NCBI GenBank assembly: GCA_027575765.1
Contig: JANBPT010000298.1
Span: 1 to 46,706 of the forward strand
Direction: 5' to 3'
DNA length: 46,706 nt
From: Tieghemiomyces parasiticus
Lineage: Eukaryota; Kickxellomycota; Dimargaritomycetes; Dimargaritales; Dimargaritaceae
Below the pieces are notes generated by a model, which did no database searches, was not told the DNA's origin, and was given only the letters and a program-made list of their open reading frames with translations. Both the position numbers and the translations under genes were made by a program. This document shows positions 18,954 through 30,051 of this stretch, in pieces. Numbering within the stretch: position 1 is the first letter of the stretch; each line of letters begins with the position of its first letter.

Positions 18954-20157
18954 TAGCCAGAAATTAAAGCACAATCAGAAGTCACCTGGCTTGAGCCTGG
19001 CAAACCCTGACTGCCAGGCGTCCACAACCGCGTCCACTGTGCTCAACTTCTTGCCCCCTAGCCACCGTTTGATATTCCTGAACAACCAGAAGTTGCAGGG
19101 GGGCTAGGTCAGGTCTGTAGGGAAGGCCTGACAGAAGTTTGAGTTTAGAGTCAGACATGTAGGTCTAGGTAGCTGCAACTCGATGTGGTGGTACATTATC
19201 ATGGTGAAGCCGCAGGGGGTTACAGTTCAGACCTCCACGCGCCTCCACTCAGGCCTGGACCATGGGCTTCAGCCTGTACTCTACATTGAGTTTGGCGGAG
19301 ACCTTGACACCAGGGGGCTTGGTACTCAGGTGTAATAGGCCGCGGCTGGTGAAAAAAAATGGTCAGCATCCCCTTGGGTGTGGTATGGCCTTGGCGGGTC
19401 TCAGTTGGGAAAGGGCCACCTTTAGGACACCACCTCCGGCAATTGGAGCCAGTAGGGGGGATTATAAAGGTGTACTGAAGTATTATTGTCTGTGACAATG
19501 GAGTCTAGTAGGTAGTTATTGGTTCTAATAAATTCCTTTAGGAACTTGGTGGCAAAACGTACCTGCTGGTGGCACTGGTTGTTGGTGAGGTTGTGGGGAA
19601 CCCAGCAATTGAAATAGCTGTGCAGCCCCAGATCCCTGAGCAGGACTGTGCGCATGGTACTAGGGGAAGTGTGGCAGGCCCAGGCCAGCTGCTCAACAGT
19701 AAGTTGAGGGTCTTCCCCCAGCTGCCTCAGGATCACGTCCCCATAATATGCACCAATGTCATCTGATGGGTGGCCAGATCGAGGGTTGGCTTCAAAAGAG
19801 CAGTGACCTGTGCAAAAGCGAGCCAGCTATCTGTAGATGGTGGATTGGTTAGGGGCAGCTGAGCCCAGCTTGGAAGTCAAAACATTTAGAATAACATCTG
19901 CCTTGCGGCCCTCCAGATAGTAATTATAAATAAGGACCCATACATCACGCCTGGTTAACTTGGGTGGAGTGGGGGAGGGGGTTTGAGAAGTAGACATGAT
20001 GGACAGTTAAAAAAGTAAGCTGTGAAGTCAAAAATGGGTCAATCCTGGAGTGGTTTATACCAATTGACTCAGCATCATTGACTCTCTTAGGTTTCATCTG
20101 AAACACTGGGATCTGAGATCTCCCACTTCAAATCCTCACAATAATTGGAGGTACCTG
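18953..20157 (-). mobile_element. Mariner (DD34D-type) element, degenerate, lacking its transposase-3' end
   Basis: This is a decayed mariner transposon with the transposase on the minus strand, broken by stops and frameshifts. The piece at 19422-19736 reads EDPQLTVEQLAWA, LGLHSYFNCWVPHNLT and LLDSIVTDNNTSVHLYNP, matching the helix-turn-helix/WVPHELT linker and the first catalytic region (VTGDE.W.YLYDP) of mariner transposases; the first Asp motif reads VTDNN here. The terminal inverted repeat at 20130-20157 is the reverse complement of the 30052 end (CAGGT.CCTCCAATTAT.GTG), followed by TA at 20158-20159. The opposite ~94 bp are absent and replaced by the 402-bp repeat. By alignment with the copy at 30052 it would be about 1.3 kb when whole. 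Confidence 0.8.
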
Positions 20158-20159
20158 TA

Positions 20160-23100
20160 TATTTGTCATCCAGCCAGACTCTCAGGCAACAGCGTGGCAG
20201 CTGGTGAAGTACCAGGCCGCGAGGGAAAAGGACGGGAAGAGCTGACCCCGTCAAGCTGGTCAAGGCCATGGCTTGGGAGGAGAAACTACAAGCAATATCC
20301 TAACGCTTGACCCCACAGTGCCGTCGTAGGAGATCACAAAAGTGATGGTCCCAAGGTCTTTGTTGTAATTGTCCAGAGTGACTGTCATGATTGTTCAGGC
20401 CCAGATACTTAGTTCTAAGGAGACCGGGTGTTAGTGTATATCATCCGATAAAGGACTGACTCCTTCTCGCTCTCTTTACATGAACCCACTCAATATTGAG
20501 CGGTGAGTCGCATCATACTGTTTGGTTGGGGACAGAGTGGGTATGCCAGGAGGCGGGAAGAAGACCGGCCAAGGTGCAAAAGCCTTTGTTGGTTTAATGT
20601 GGTGTGAATAAGTATATGGTAGTTTCCATCCGAAGCGCTCTGTCTGCTCCTCCTCTTCCTCCCCACTTCCGCACCAACAATATATCCGTTACAACAATGG
20701 GCCATTAAGTCAACAGCCACGTAAACGCCCCCTTGCTGCGTTGCCCAAAATAGTTATGATGCATAGCTTTATAAGTCCTTGCGCTTGCAGGAAGAGGACG
20801 TCTACAAGCTGTGGCCATGAGGGACAGCTTGTCATTGCACTACATATAAGCAAACCCCAAACAGTGCCCTATGGTACACCTGCCAACAGGTGAAGGGGTG
20901 GAAGGGACTGAATGAGAGCAGAGGAGGTCAGGGCACAGTTCCACGAGGCCAAATGTGGCAATTACCAAGACCGCAGCAGCTCTTGGCTCTCAAAACTGAG
21001 AATCGCCGCCAGCACAACCTCTCCTGTCTCCTTTCAACTCTATCCCCAACTACTATCCGCTATAGGTGTCACCCACCTTTTGCTGACATGCTACTCTACC
21101 GCCCCCGAGAACCCACGATCACCAAACCAATTGACATGTAATATAATCTACAGGCACTTTATTAAAAGAATATCCAACGACCATAGCAATCATCGAAAAA
21201 AACAGTCTTGTATTTTTTATTCCTGGTCTCACCTCTCTTGGGGACGCCACTAAAACAGATCTTTAAGCTGACAGATTATATCGGCCGTGCACCACGGGCC
21301 ATCTCCTTGCCCCTCCCTCCCCTCATGCATATGGAGGTGAGGGCTGTCAAGAATGATCCGACTCTAAGACTCAAAAAGACTGCTTTAGATCACAATGATT
21401 GCCCGATTAGTCACAGAAGATGCGGCGAAGGAACAAAGAAGAAGGCACAGGTGGCGGAAAGGAGGGCTAGGGTAGTGGTGGTGATGATGCATCGTAGAGA
21501 AGCTCCCAGCCCCATTACGTATGTGTACCTCACCGAAGATGCCAGAAAAGATTAAGTTGCCTTTCAATGCAGCCACATAGTATGACTGCCAGTGGCAAAA
21601 ATGACATCCCTTTCCTTTAGAATTAGCAGCAATGAGGCTTGCCTGTAGATCATGGAAGAGACCACACCTATCTAACGCGTAAACATTGGGCCTTGCGGGC
21701 CGTCATACAATCAAATAGTACTGCTTGCCAGTCAGGTTAATCTTGGGTGAAAGCACCAGAGGAGTAGGCTTAAGGACATCCTCCGTTCCTCCCTTCGCTC
21801 ATTTTGATTTCTCTTGCGCAGAGCCCACGACCACCGCTTGAAAATACACCTATTCCACACCCCCTATATCTTCCACAACGGAGTTCTCTGGGGGAGCAGC
21901 GGAAGTGGGGGACTAGTAAGGACCCTTTAGCAGCCGCAGATGCTTAATTTGTCAGCTGACACAAATTAAAGCTCAAAACTAGTGGTCATTTAGGGGTATG
22001 TAACCCTGGTCTGGTCCGAAGGGACACCACCCTCTCTCACTCAGACCTTTTCGGTCGCAAGGTGCCGGTCAAGCCCCATAAGGTTAAATTTATGGGAATA
22101 ATGGCCGCATAGGCGAAAACTAGGTAAAGGTGCCATCCTAAGGGCCGAAACGGTAATAGACTAAACTTGCTAAAAGTTTGCCAGGTTGTGTTACAGGGGG
22201 GGGACAGGGGCAAATAGTCACGCACTTCTGCTGCCCCACCAGAGGGCTTGGCTACTACTTCATAGGGCATATAAACTTCTCTGAACTCATTACACCACCA
22301 CTTCACTAGGGTCATTGATCGTTGCAGTGCTATGTTTCGCCTTTCTCTTTCACGTTCTGTGAGCACAATGTGGTCAGTAATCCGCAATTACTTTTTCAAG
22401 ATTTTCTCAAGCACTAAGTCATCAATATCCATAAGGAGCTATCCCATGTGACGTGTACAGCCGCCTTCTTTGGACCGGCAGTCTAGACTCACCTGACTTC
22501 TGGCCACTTGCTTTGCCCTCCTACGCCCAAGAAGCTACAGGAGGTTATGATGCGCTACCAATGTAAACTGGCAGCCATGATCCAAAGGATGATGATCACA
22601 GGCAACGGTCGACCGGTCACCGTTTTGACGGCCCATACCTGGAATGACAAGGTCATTAGGCCGTTCACCTTACAGTTCTTCCCCAGTCCCAGTCGGAGTG
22701 CCCCCCTGAACTCTTTGACACGTTATAGACCATAGCGGCCAATACTGGGGTGCTCACCAGCTCCACCTATGAGCTCAGCGCTGGGGGGAGGCATGCGTGG
22801 TTGAGTATGGGTCTTCATTTGGAAACCCAGTCGGTGTCAAATTGTATGAAAGTACATCTTTGCTGAAATCCAACGCCACCTGGTCATCATGGACGAAGTC
22901 CAGGACAAGACCCCCACCAAAGAAATGTCTGACAATACGCTACAGTGGCAATTGGACGCCGTGGGCCGTGAAGAGCGTCAGAGCGCTCAGCGGATGGAAA
23001 CCTGTACCATGCACCTCCGCTGTATGACGATGACCTCAATGCCAACCACCACCGCCTCATTATCCCATGCTATTTTAGCCATCCTGACTTGGACCTTGGA

Positions 23101-23374
23101 CCTGAGTGCCGAATTATGCGTGGAGTCAATGGTCATCGTTTCATAACTAGGATGTAGAGTGGTCAACGTGCGAATATTTGACCAGATGCGCCTCTTGTAA
23201 CTTTGAGTTCCAACGTTTACCTGTTAGCTAGAACGGGCTGTCAGGCTCCAATAACTGACTATGCCTGATACGATCTTTTTTTAACGGCTGCGTGATTTTC
23301 CAGGTTAGCATCGTGTACCTGCTTTCAGTGACAACCAACTCCAGTAAAAAAATGACGGCAATGACAACCTAAAA
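20160..23374. other. Gene-poor stretch with possible coding remnants
   Basis: No gene can be supported in about 3.2 kb. Two pieces look mildly protein-like. On the minus strand 22037-22315 encodes 91 residues from an ATG, with EFREVYMPYEVVAK and one hydrophobic stretch near the end. On the plus strand 22860-23159 two adjoining frames look coding (see findings). Neither resembles a family I know. Confidence 0.4.
22860..23159 (+). pseudogene. Possible broken coding remnant, unknown family
   Basis: One frame reads FAEIQRHLVIMDEVQDKTP and continues to about 22990. A neighbouring frame then reads HAPPLYDDDLNANHHRLIIP and ends with GVNGHRFITRM before TAG at 23157-23159. The two look like successive parts of one protein separated by a frameshift or a missed intron. 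No motif is recognised, and chance cannot be excluded. Confidence 0.25.
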
Positions 23375-23888
23375 AAGTTGTAGGCAAAACTACCCCAGAG
23401 GAAGCTACATCTAACGAATAATAAATAAAAGACTAATAAAGTGAACTGGCTTACGAAAGAACGGATATATGATGTCGAAAGCTGGTTGCGTTGGATAAGT
23501 TGTCGTTTATCGAGTAGCGACCCAAAGGGTCTCCTATATTGGAGGATGGCCGGCATTCTTCGTAATAGCTACAGCTTGGATTAGAGGTGAACCCAAGGAC
23601 GATAGTGCAAGGCAAGGCTAGCGCCTAGGCGAGAAGGAAGGTAGCTACCAAGCTACCGCATCGGCAAAGAAGAAGGGGGCTGATGGGAGGAAAGCCCTAA
23701 GGGGCGAGAGGCGGCGGTGCCTGTCGGAGGGGAGACGCCGACTAGCAGATCAGGAAGGCTGCCATCGCCATAGTGGAATATTGAATGGAAGAAAGAAGGG
23801 TAAAGAGATACAGAAAGAAGCCTAGGTAAAGATAATGAGATGTAGTACAACAACTGATCAGATCAGTAGTTTAGGGCACAACAGAACC
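23375..23888. repeat. ~0.5-kb direct repeat, copy 1
   Basis: This block matches about 28512-29035 in the same orientation at roughly 65-75% identity by eye, with small indels. Shared landmarks include AGACTAATAAA, CTTACGAA, GTAGCGACC/GTAGTGACC, GGCTACAGCTTGG-like, GGACGATAGTGC, GATGGGAGGAA.GCCCTAA and GATCAGTAGTT-like segments. On the minus strand both copies keep a GTAAG donor-like site at the same place. The frame before it is open from an ATG here but broken in the other copy. Confidence 0.6.
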
Positions 23889-23994
23889 ACGCCTATTTAA
23901 AGACGGCGAATTGGCCATAAACGATGGATTCGTCAAGCGTGTAATAAATTCGGTTTCTTAAATTCTAGCTGGCCTGCTCGCCTACGACCTGCCC

Positions 23995-24853
23995 TCAGTC
24001 TTTCTCTAGTTGCTCCTCCCCTCGGACTACATTCCCCGTCACAATTCCATATGCCCATAGTCCTCCCAGTAGACAATGAATTAGTAGCCAGAGGTGATTG
24101 TCATTAAACTGAATGATTAACACATAGATATTTGAGTAGGGCGGTCTTAGTAAATCCTGGGGCGTGACACCCCGGTTCGGATTTTGCTCGGGCTGGCAAA
24201 ACAATATACTGATGTTAGTATCCTCGCAGGGCTTCACCGAGGATAATGTGGCGGTGGTCATGCTTAGCCCGGATTAGAGGTATTTCTGGATATCCCTGTG
24301 GAAATCCCAGAGGTCGCCCCAGCAGCGGTCCTCCAAATAATCCTCATCATGCTTCTTAGACTCCTGGGCATCCGCGTAATATGGGCCGAATAGGGATAAT
24401 ACAGACGAGCGTTTGTCGAGAAGACGGACTTCATTGAGCAACCGGTCCTGAGAGAACAGCCGGAGGAGTATTGCCAGTTGCGAAGTGTGACGGATAAACA
24501 GCCACAAAGAGCGGTGTGTATAATTTCAAACACTCAGTGTGCTCGACCTTAGCCCTCTCAAGCTCAGCGGTCCACCATCCAAGGTTGTCCGGTGCCTCTC
24601 TGCAAAGGCGCTCCTGGTTGGCGACGGAAACTTGCGCATCGATTACCAACAGGTGTGACTCGAGTGCCTGCTTAATCAGATTGGACATGGCTTTGTTCTG
24701 CGACACTACCGGGTCCCTGATCGATATGGCCTTCTGGGCGACAGTCAGCTATTGTAAGACTCTTTCATATTTAGCACTTAGCTCGACTAAGAACTCACCT
24801 GTCTGCCGAACCACCTTTTGGGCCGGTTTGATGTTTTCCTTTGCGGTTTTTAC
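23995..24853 (-). pseudogene. Broken paralogue of the secreted F-box-like gene (exon 2 part)
   Basis: This is clearly related to the second exon of the gene at 25841-27775. Matching pieces include WTAELERAKVEHTECLKLYTP against WTDELKRAETEKAKCWKILTP, WGDLWDFHRDIQKYL against WGDLQNLRRDIQKYF, and VTPQDLLRPPYSNIY against VTPQDLLRSPYSSIY. It carries a TAG at 24749-24751, a frameshift near 24,480-24,490 and a TAA at 24274-24276 where the intact gene has Lys. Similarity ends near 24,070 after QFNDNHLWLLI, so the C-terminal ~200 residues are missing. I found no matching signal-peptide/F-box exon upstream of it. Confidence 0.75.
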
Positions 24854-24934
24854 TGTGATGCACCTACAGGGGACTAGCGGATGTGGGGGTCGTGACGAGC
24901 TCTACTGGGGATGCAACAATTTAAGCAATAAACA

Positions 24935-25840
24935 ATGAATGAGAATAATACAATTGTAAGGTGGGTACGAGTGGTAGAAGCTAGGTTGAAACAGCAAAGG
25001 CGTGGAGAAAGTGATAAGCACAAGGTAAGGCGGTAGCAGGGGTGCTACGAATGCTAAACGATACAAGATGTAGATTAACAAACGGGGGGACCAAGGAGGA
25101 AGGCGGAGTCCTGCACTGATAGAATGTGCGATGCTAGGCGGTTCGAGGTCAGTTAGTTACCCGCCAAAGGTTGCAGGGCGGACTTGGTGGTTAGTGGCTT
25201 GGAGAGTTTGCATATGGGTGCGCTAGTTATGCAGCCTTGTTTCTGGGCGTCACAGCCATATAGAAGGCACGTCTCTATTGGTTCTACTACGGCATCATTA
25301 ATACGATTATTACGCACCCTGGTATTCAATCTACTACCGAACCTTTTAGTCCACTTCTAACACTAAATGAAAACTAGAATAATCGTATAAAACACATGTG
25401 GCGCTGTGCTCAACACTGCCCTTACGACTCCTAGGCTTCCGTATTTATGGACCATGCAATTTACAGTGGCTCTTACTATACCTTACTCCCTGCCATTCAC
25501 ACTACCTACTGTTCCCTTCTGCATTGCTAATTGGCGTATCCCATGATTGTGTAGTTCTCCTACGTACAACTCACGTCTGCCCAGCGTATGCCCGCATATT
25601 TCCCCTCTTGTAATCCTGCAGCCACCCCAGGCCACACGCAAACCTGAACCATTAGGTAAAAGGCCTAGGTGGAATTCACCCGTAGACAAAGTATCTATCC
25701 AACCCACGCTTCTGTGGTTGCGCCGCAAGGCTTTAATAAACCCCCACTCCCGGGGATAGCACCAAACATATATGAATAAAAAATAAAAGTGGCGGCTTAG
25801 GCCCAACTCGCTTGCTCGAATTAGGCGGTGGAATGACGCG
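24935..25840. other. Spacer between pseudogene and F-box-like gene
   Basis: This is the 3' flank of the intact gene. No further exon of the family, RNA gene or repeat was recognised. Confidence 0.45.
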
Positions 25841-27775
25841 TTAGCAGTCTATTTTGCCAGAACTTCCGCTTTTTTTTTCTGTAATACGGACCATCTTGAC
25901 AGTGAGGGACTTGCCAGTGCCAAGGCGGATGGGCGAGGCTGTATAAAAGAGACCAGCACATGGTTGGGAACCAGATGATGCGCGAGAGTGAGCTACTTCC
26001 TTGGCTATGTTCCAGCCTCGATCGCTGGCGCAGCTCTTAATTCGTGAGTACTCTGCTTCACCCACGTCTGTCACCAGAAAATCGACCCCGGGTATACCCA
26101 ACTCCGTCCCAATGGCCCAGATATGCACCCGGACGCTCAACGCAGCCAGCCCATAGTCAGTCAAAGTTTTGTAAGGCTGGGACTCTGGGTGGATGGCAGT
26201 TGGCTTATGAAGGAAGCGTAAAGTGACGAGGGTCACGGTCAGATCCCATGCCCAGTATTGTGCTTCATCGTATAAATAACTGGGTAAACTGAGAGACCGC
26301 GGGCCAGTTGTCCCGAGTAAGGCATTTTTGTCCTTTGTATACTGGGCTAGCATATATTCTGCGACTTGCTCCCTTAATACCTGGCCAATTAGTAGCCCGA
26401 AGTGAGTGTCGTCAAACTGGGTGATCAGCTCGTAGATGCTTGAATAGGGTGACCTTAGTAAATCCTGGGGCGTGACACGCCCAGTCGGATGTTTTCCTGG
26501 CAGGGGGGACAATAGGCCAGGGCTGGTTTCCTCGGAGGACTCAGTCGCGGTTAATGTGGCGGTGGTTATGCTTAGCTCGGATTTGAAATACTTCTGGATA
26601 TCCCTGCGAAGATTCTGGAGGTCGCCCCAGCGTTGATCATCCAATCTACCCTCATCATGTTGATCAGCCTCCTGGCCGTCCGTGTAAAGCGGGTTGAGTT
26701 TAGAAAAAACTGATGGGTTCTTGAGAGGAAGGGCTACGTTGAGCAACCAGGCCTGAGAAAACGGTCGGAAGATTATTGAGAGTTGCGTAATTTGCTGGGA
26801 AAAGGCCGCAGCGAGTGGTGTTAATATTTTCCAACACTTAGCTTTCTCAGTCTCGGCCCTCTTGAGCTCATCAGTCCACCGCTCAAGATTATGCTGTGCC
26901 TCCCTGTGCTGGCGCTCCTGCTCAGCGACGGCATCTTGCTCTCTCTGCACATCCCGGCGTAATTCGTCTAGCTTCTTGGTCAGTTCGGACTCGTTGTTCT
27001 GCGACGCTATCAGATTCTTGGTCGATATGGTCTTCTGGGCTTCAATTAGGCTCCGTAAGGCCCTATTATATTTCCTATTTTGCCTGTTAGAGGCGTCAGA
27101 TTCCCGCCGAACCGCCCATTGAGCATCCTCGACCTCAAACTTTACAGCCCAAAAGTTACGATACGCGGCCCCTGACTCGGAGCGGGCATTTTCTACATCA
27201 TCCACAAGCGAAACGTTATCCAGGCCATGGCGAATAGACGATAAGATCTGTCGCACGAGATAGATATAAAGGAGGAAACAGTGGTGTGTCTGGTTAGTAG
27301 TTATTCAGCTTAACCCCAATAACCTCACAGGGGCTTTGTTCCTATTATTTAAAGGAAGTCAGAAGGGCGATATCAGAAGAACGCCTACGGCTACCCGCCA
27401 CCGTCCTGGGGCAAGGTTGAGGACCTGGAAAGTTAAAGAGACTTGTAAGGCACCCTTTGCTGGGGGTAACTTGATCGGCCATCTTGATTAGCTTACCTTG
27501 TCCAAGGAATGACGTTTGTGCTCCTGGCTAACTCCATGGAACTGACGAGAAACGAAACCGAATTGCTTGCTCTCGCCAGGAGGAAGCATGTCAACAATAT
27601 CAAAAATCACCTCATTAGGCAACTTAAACGCACTGACGTTATCTTTTGACTCCAAGGATGCGTTAGTCTCTTGTGTCTTGGAATGGAAAGTGGTGATAAT
27701 GCTCTTCAGACCCGGACGGCCCATGGCATTGGCCATCAACGCCAGTGAAAGTACCGTGTAGATAGAGACACGCAT
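25841..27775 (-). CDS. Predicted secreted protein with F-box-like domain and coiled coil, two exons
   Basis: Exon 1 is 27497-27775 and exon 2 is 25841-27247, with a 249-bp intron (donor GTAAGC, branch-like TACTAAC, acceptor GACAG). The join is in phase 0 and gives 561 residues. Exon 1 begins MRVSIYTVLSLALMANAMG, a typical signal peptide. Residues about 52-90 follow the F-box pattern: LPNEVIFDIVDMLPP and FGFVSRQFHGVS. F-boxes normally bind Skp1 in SCF ubiquitin ligases in the cytosol or nucleus, which is odd behind a signal peptide. Residues about 130-235 are highly charged and heptad-like (ELTKKLDELRRDVQREQD), probably coiled coil. The C-terminal half matches no family I know. Exon 2 alone has no usable ATG at its start, which supports the join. 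A broken paralogue lies 1 kb downstream. Confidence 0.7.
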
Positions 27776-27916
27776 GGCGGAAGTCGGTGGACAAGGTAGA
27801 GCCTAGACGTATGAGCGATAGGAAGACTGAAAGTAATGCCAACGAGAGCAGGCGACGAAGAGCGAAGGAAAGTGAGTTGGGTGACGAGGCACTGATGGCG
27901 AGCGGTTGCATGTATC

Positions 27917-27924
27917 TTATATAA
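27917..27924 (-). promoter_or_regulatory. TATA-like element upstream of the F-box-like gene
   Basis: TTATATAA lies about 140 bp upstream of the ATG at 27775, in a region otherwise not A+T-rich. Position and sequence suit a TATA box; this is inference. Confidence 0.35.
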
Positions 27925-28511
27925 CCTGCTCGTACCGCCATGGACCATAACAATTGGGATGAGTAAAATAATATCTTGGCTCACTGTCCAGTCTATGCTG
28001 GGGCGGCGGCCAAAGTTCTCCTCCACGTCGATGTGTTGGGGAGGGGGGAAGTGTTCAAATGTGCACGAAAGAGCGTGAAAGTGTGACACAAGTGGCGAGG
28101 CAAGGTTTGGTTGGACCTTGGACGAACCCGCCAGTGTGCGCTATCGATTTATCCACGCCCTCTCTTCACTGGCTCACTGAGGCGCTCACATTTACACCAC
28201 CGTCGATCTTGATCTCGATGCACCAACGGAAGACGGAGGGTGCGCCTCGACGAATGGAGGAAGAGGAGGATGGTTTGTTTAACGTCGCGTGAAACGCTGC
28301 GACTCTCATGTGGTGGGGGTGAAGGCCAGCTGTACATCATCCTGTTTGAAGTAAAAAAAATAAAATCGACAAACAGAGGGACCTGGAATTTCGGGTCAAA
28401 CGATACGTCTTTATCAAGGGATTTTGAATCACGGATCAATCGCGTCCCTGCGTCCCCTTTACTCATAAATTCCATTTTCCGGTATCCCTCCAATCCTGGA
28501 TGTCGTCGGGG
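27925..28511. other. Spacer upstream of F-box-like gene
   Basis: No gene, RNA or repeat was recognised. Short ATG frames on both strands (for example minus 28149-28493) have no coding character I can support. Confidence 0.5.
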
Positions 28512-29035
28512 GACAATCCCTAGAGGAAACTATAGGCTAATAGCCGAGAAACTAGAGACTAATAAATGAAAAAACTTACGAACGGATTGCAGAATAATGA
28601 AGACGGTTGTGTAAGTGTGTTAAGTTATCGTTTTTTGAGTAGTGACCGAAAGGTATTTTATAGTGAAACATGGCCAGCGTCCTTCATAATGGCTACAGCT
28701 TGGGTTCAAAGCAAACCCCAGGACGATAGTGCGGGGCAGGGCTGGCGACCAGGCGGATAGAGAAAGCAGTTACGCGGCTGCTGGGTCACTATGAAGAGTA
28801 TTGATGGGAGGAAGGCCCTAAGCAAATAGAGACGGAGGCGCTGGTCAAGGAAGGTGGTGAGGTCCAACAGACCAGGAAGGTTGGTTTTGTTACAAAGGAA
28901 TTACATAATGAGGAATAATGGACCAAGGGAAGCACGAAGGCTCGAGCAGGAAGAAGGAAGAAAGAAGCTTAGGTAGGGAGGAAATAGGTGGTTAGTGTGG
29001 CTACCGATCGGATTAGTAGTTGTGGGTACCACAAC
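28512..29035. repeat. ~0.5-kb direct repeat, copy 2
   Basis: Partner of 23375-23888, about 5.1 kb away in direct orientation. Here the frame that precedes the GTAAG-like site on the minus strand contains stop codons. The block adjoins the 3' end of the orphan gene at 29062. Confidence 0.6.
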
Positions 29036-29061
29036 CATACTTGGGATACTTTGGGCATCAA

Positions 29062-29817
29062 TTACCGGGTTTTGTGGGAATACTTATAGTTTAGAGATCG
29101 TACTGCCTTGTCCATCTGGGTTGTAAAGTAATCGACGGCCTGAACGGGCTGGGTCAGGGACATTCCACCGAACGAGTAGCTATGACGGGCGATGCGGACC
29201 GCTAGGTCCTCGCAGCGATCAGTACCAAAGTTAAACACCAGCTCATGGCGTAGCTCGGTGTCAGTGTCGAAGTTGCCTCTGTAAATGACGTACAGAAGCC
29301 GATGTCTGGGTGCCACGCTACCTGCCGCGATGCCCCTGCGCATGGATGCCATAGAATGGATAATGTAGTCTTCAACCCGTCTGGGTGTTTTCCGGCCATA
29401 TTTCTCTAGCCTACTGCGGAACTTGTAGAGGTAGTTGCGATAATGGTCCACTGCGACATCATCGTAGTTGACCAGCTGGCTGCTGGCGACGGCCGTTGAA
29501 CGGGCGGTCGCCTGAAGTTTCTGACGTACACTAATCAACTTGACTACAATCCTCTTAGCTAATCGGTATGGCAAAGACTGGTGAGGAGGAGGAGGAGGAG
29601 GAGCGGGGCTGTAGTGGAAAGGCTGAACCCCGGAGCTGGACTCTGGTGCGTCGTTGATGAGTGGGCGTCCCACAGGGACCTGTCTCGATCGGCTTTCCGA
29701 GATGGGTTGTAGAGGTACAAGAGGTATGGTTGGCCGTGGAAGCTGAGGAGGGTATGGTTCGGCCGAAATGATTAACCGTGGGTTGGTTTGCTCGTCACGA
29801 GGTGAGGCCAGTGACAT
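29062..29817 (-). CDS. Orphan protein, 5' end uncertain
   Basis: A long open minus-strand frame continues upstream to a stop inside the mariner end at about 30,083. It has only one usable ATG near its left part, at base 29817, giving 251 residues from MSLASPRDEQ. The N-terminal part is rich in Pro, Ser and Arg, with eight prolines in a row at about residues 72-79. The C-terminal part (from about 130) looks globular, with HYRNYLYKFRSRLEKYGRK, HRLLYVIYRGNFDTDTELRH and VQAVDYFTTQMDKAVRSLNY. No signal peptide or membrane segment is visible in this part. I do not recognise the family. The upstream 58 codons (to 29991) are also open and protein-like, so the true start may lie in an exon displaced or removed by the mariner insertion. 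Confidence 0.5.
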   Translation of the reverse strand: MSLASPRDEQTNPRLIISAEPYPPQLPRPTIPLVPLQPISESRSRQVPVGRPLINDAPESSSGVQPFHYSPAPPPPPPHQSLPYRLAKRIVVKLISVRQKLQATARSTAVASSQLVNYDDVAVDHYRNYLYKFRSRLEKYGRKTPRRVEDYIIHSMASMRRGIAAGSVAPRHRLLYVIYRGNFDTDTELRHELVFNFGTDRCEDLAVRIARHSYSFGGMSLTQPVQAVDYFTTQMDKAVRSLNYKYSHKTR

Positions 29818-30051
29818 GGCCCGCTCCAGTGAAGCGGGCTCTCCAGCGGTGATTTGGTGGCGCTCGGTCGATCTAGACGCCCGGCCAGGCCACAGACTAG
29901 TCTGGGTCGACCGTAGCACACTCTCGTGCTGGAAAGATAATGTTGCAGGACCCCAGATTGTAGGCCAAGAGAGAGGGGTGCGATTCGACACCTCCGTATT
30001 GGCGGGGCCTGAGCCATCGCAGCTGGTTCCCGATGAGGGTGGGGCAAAGTA

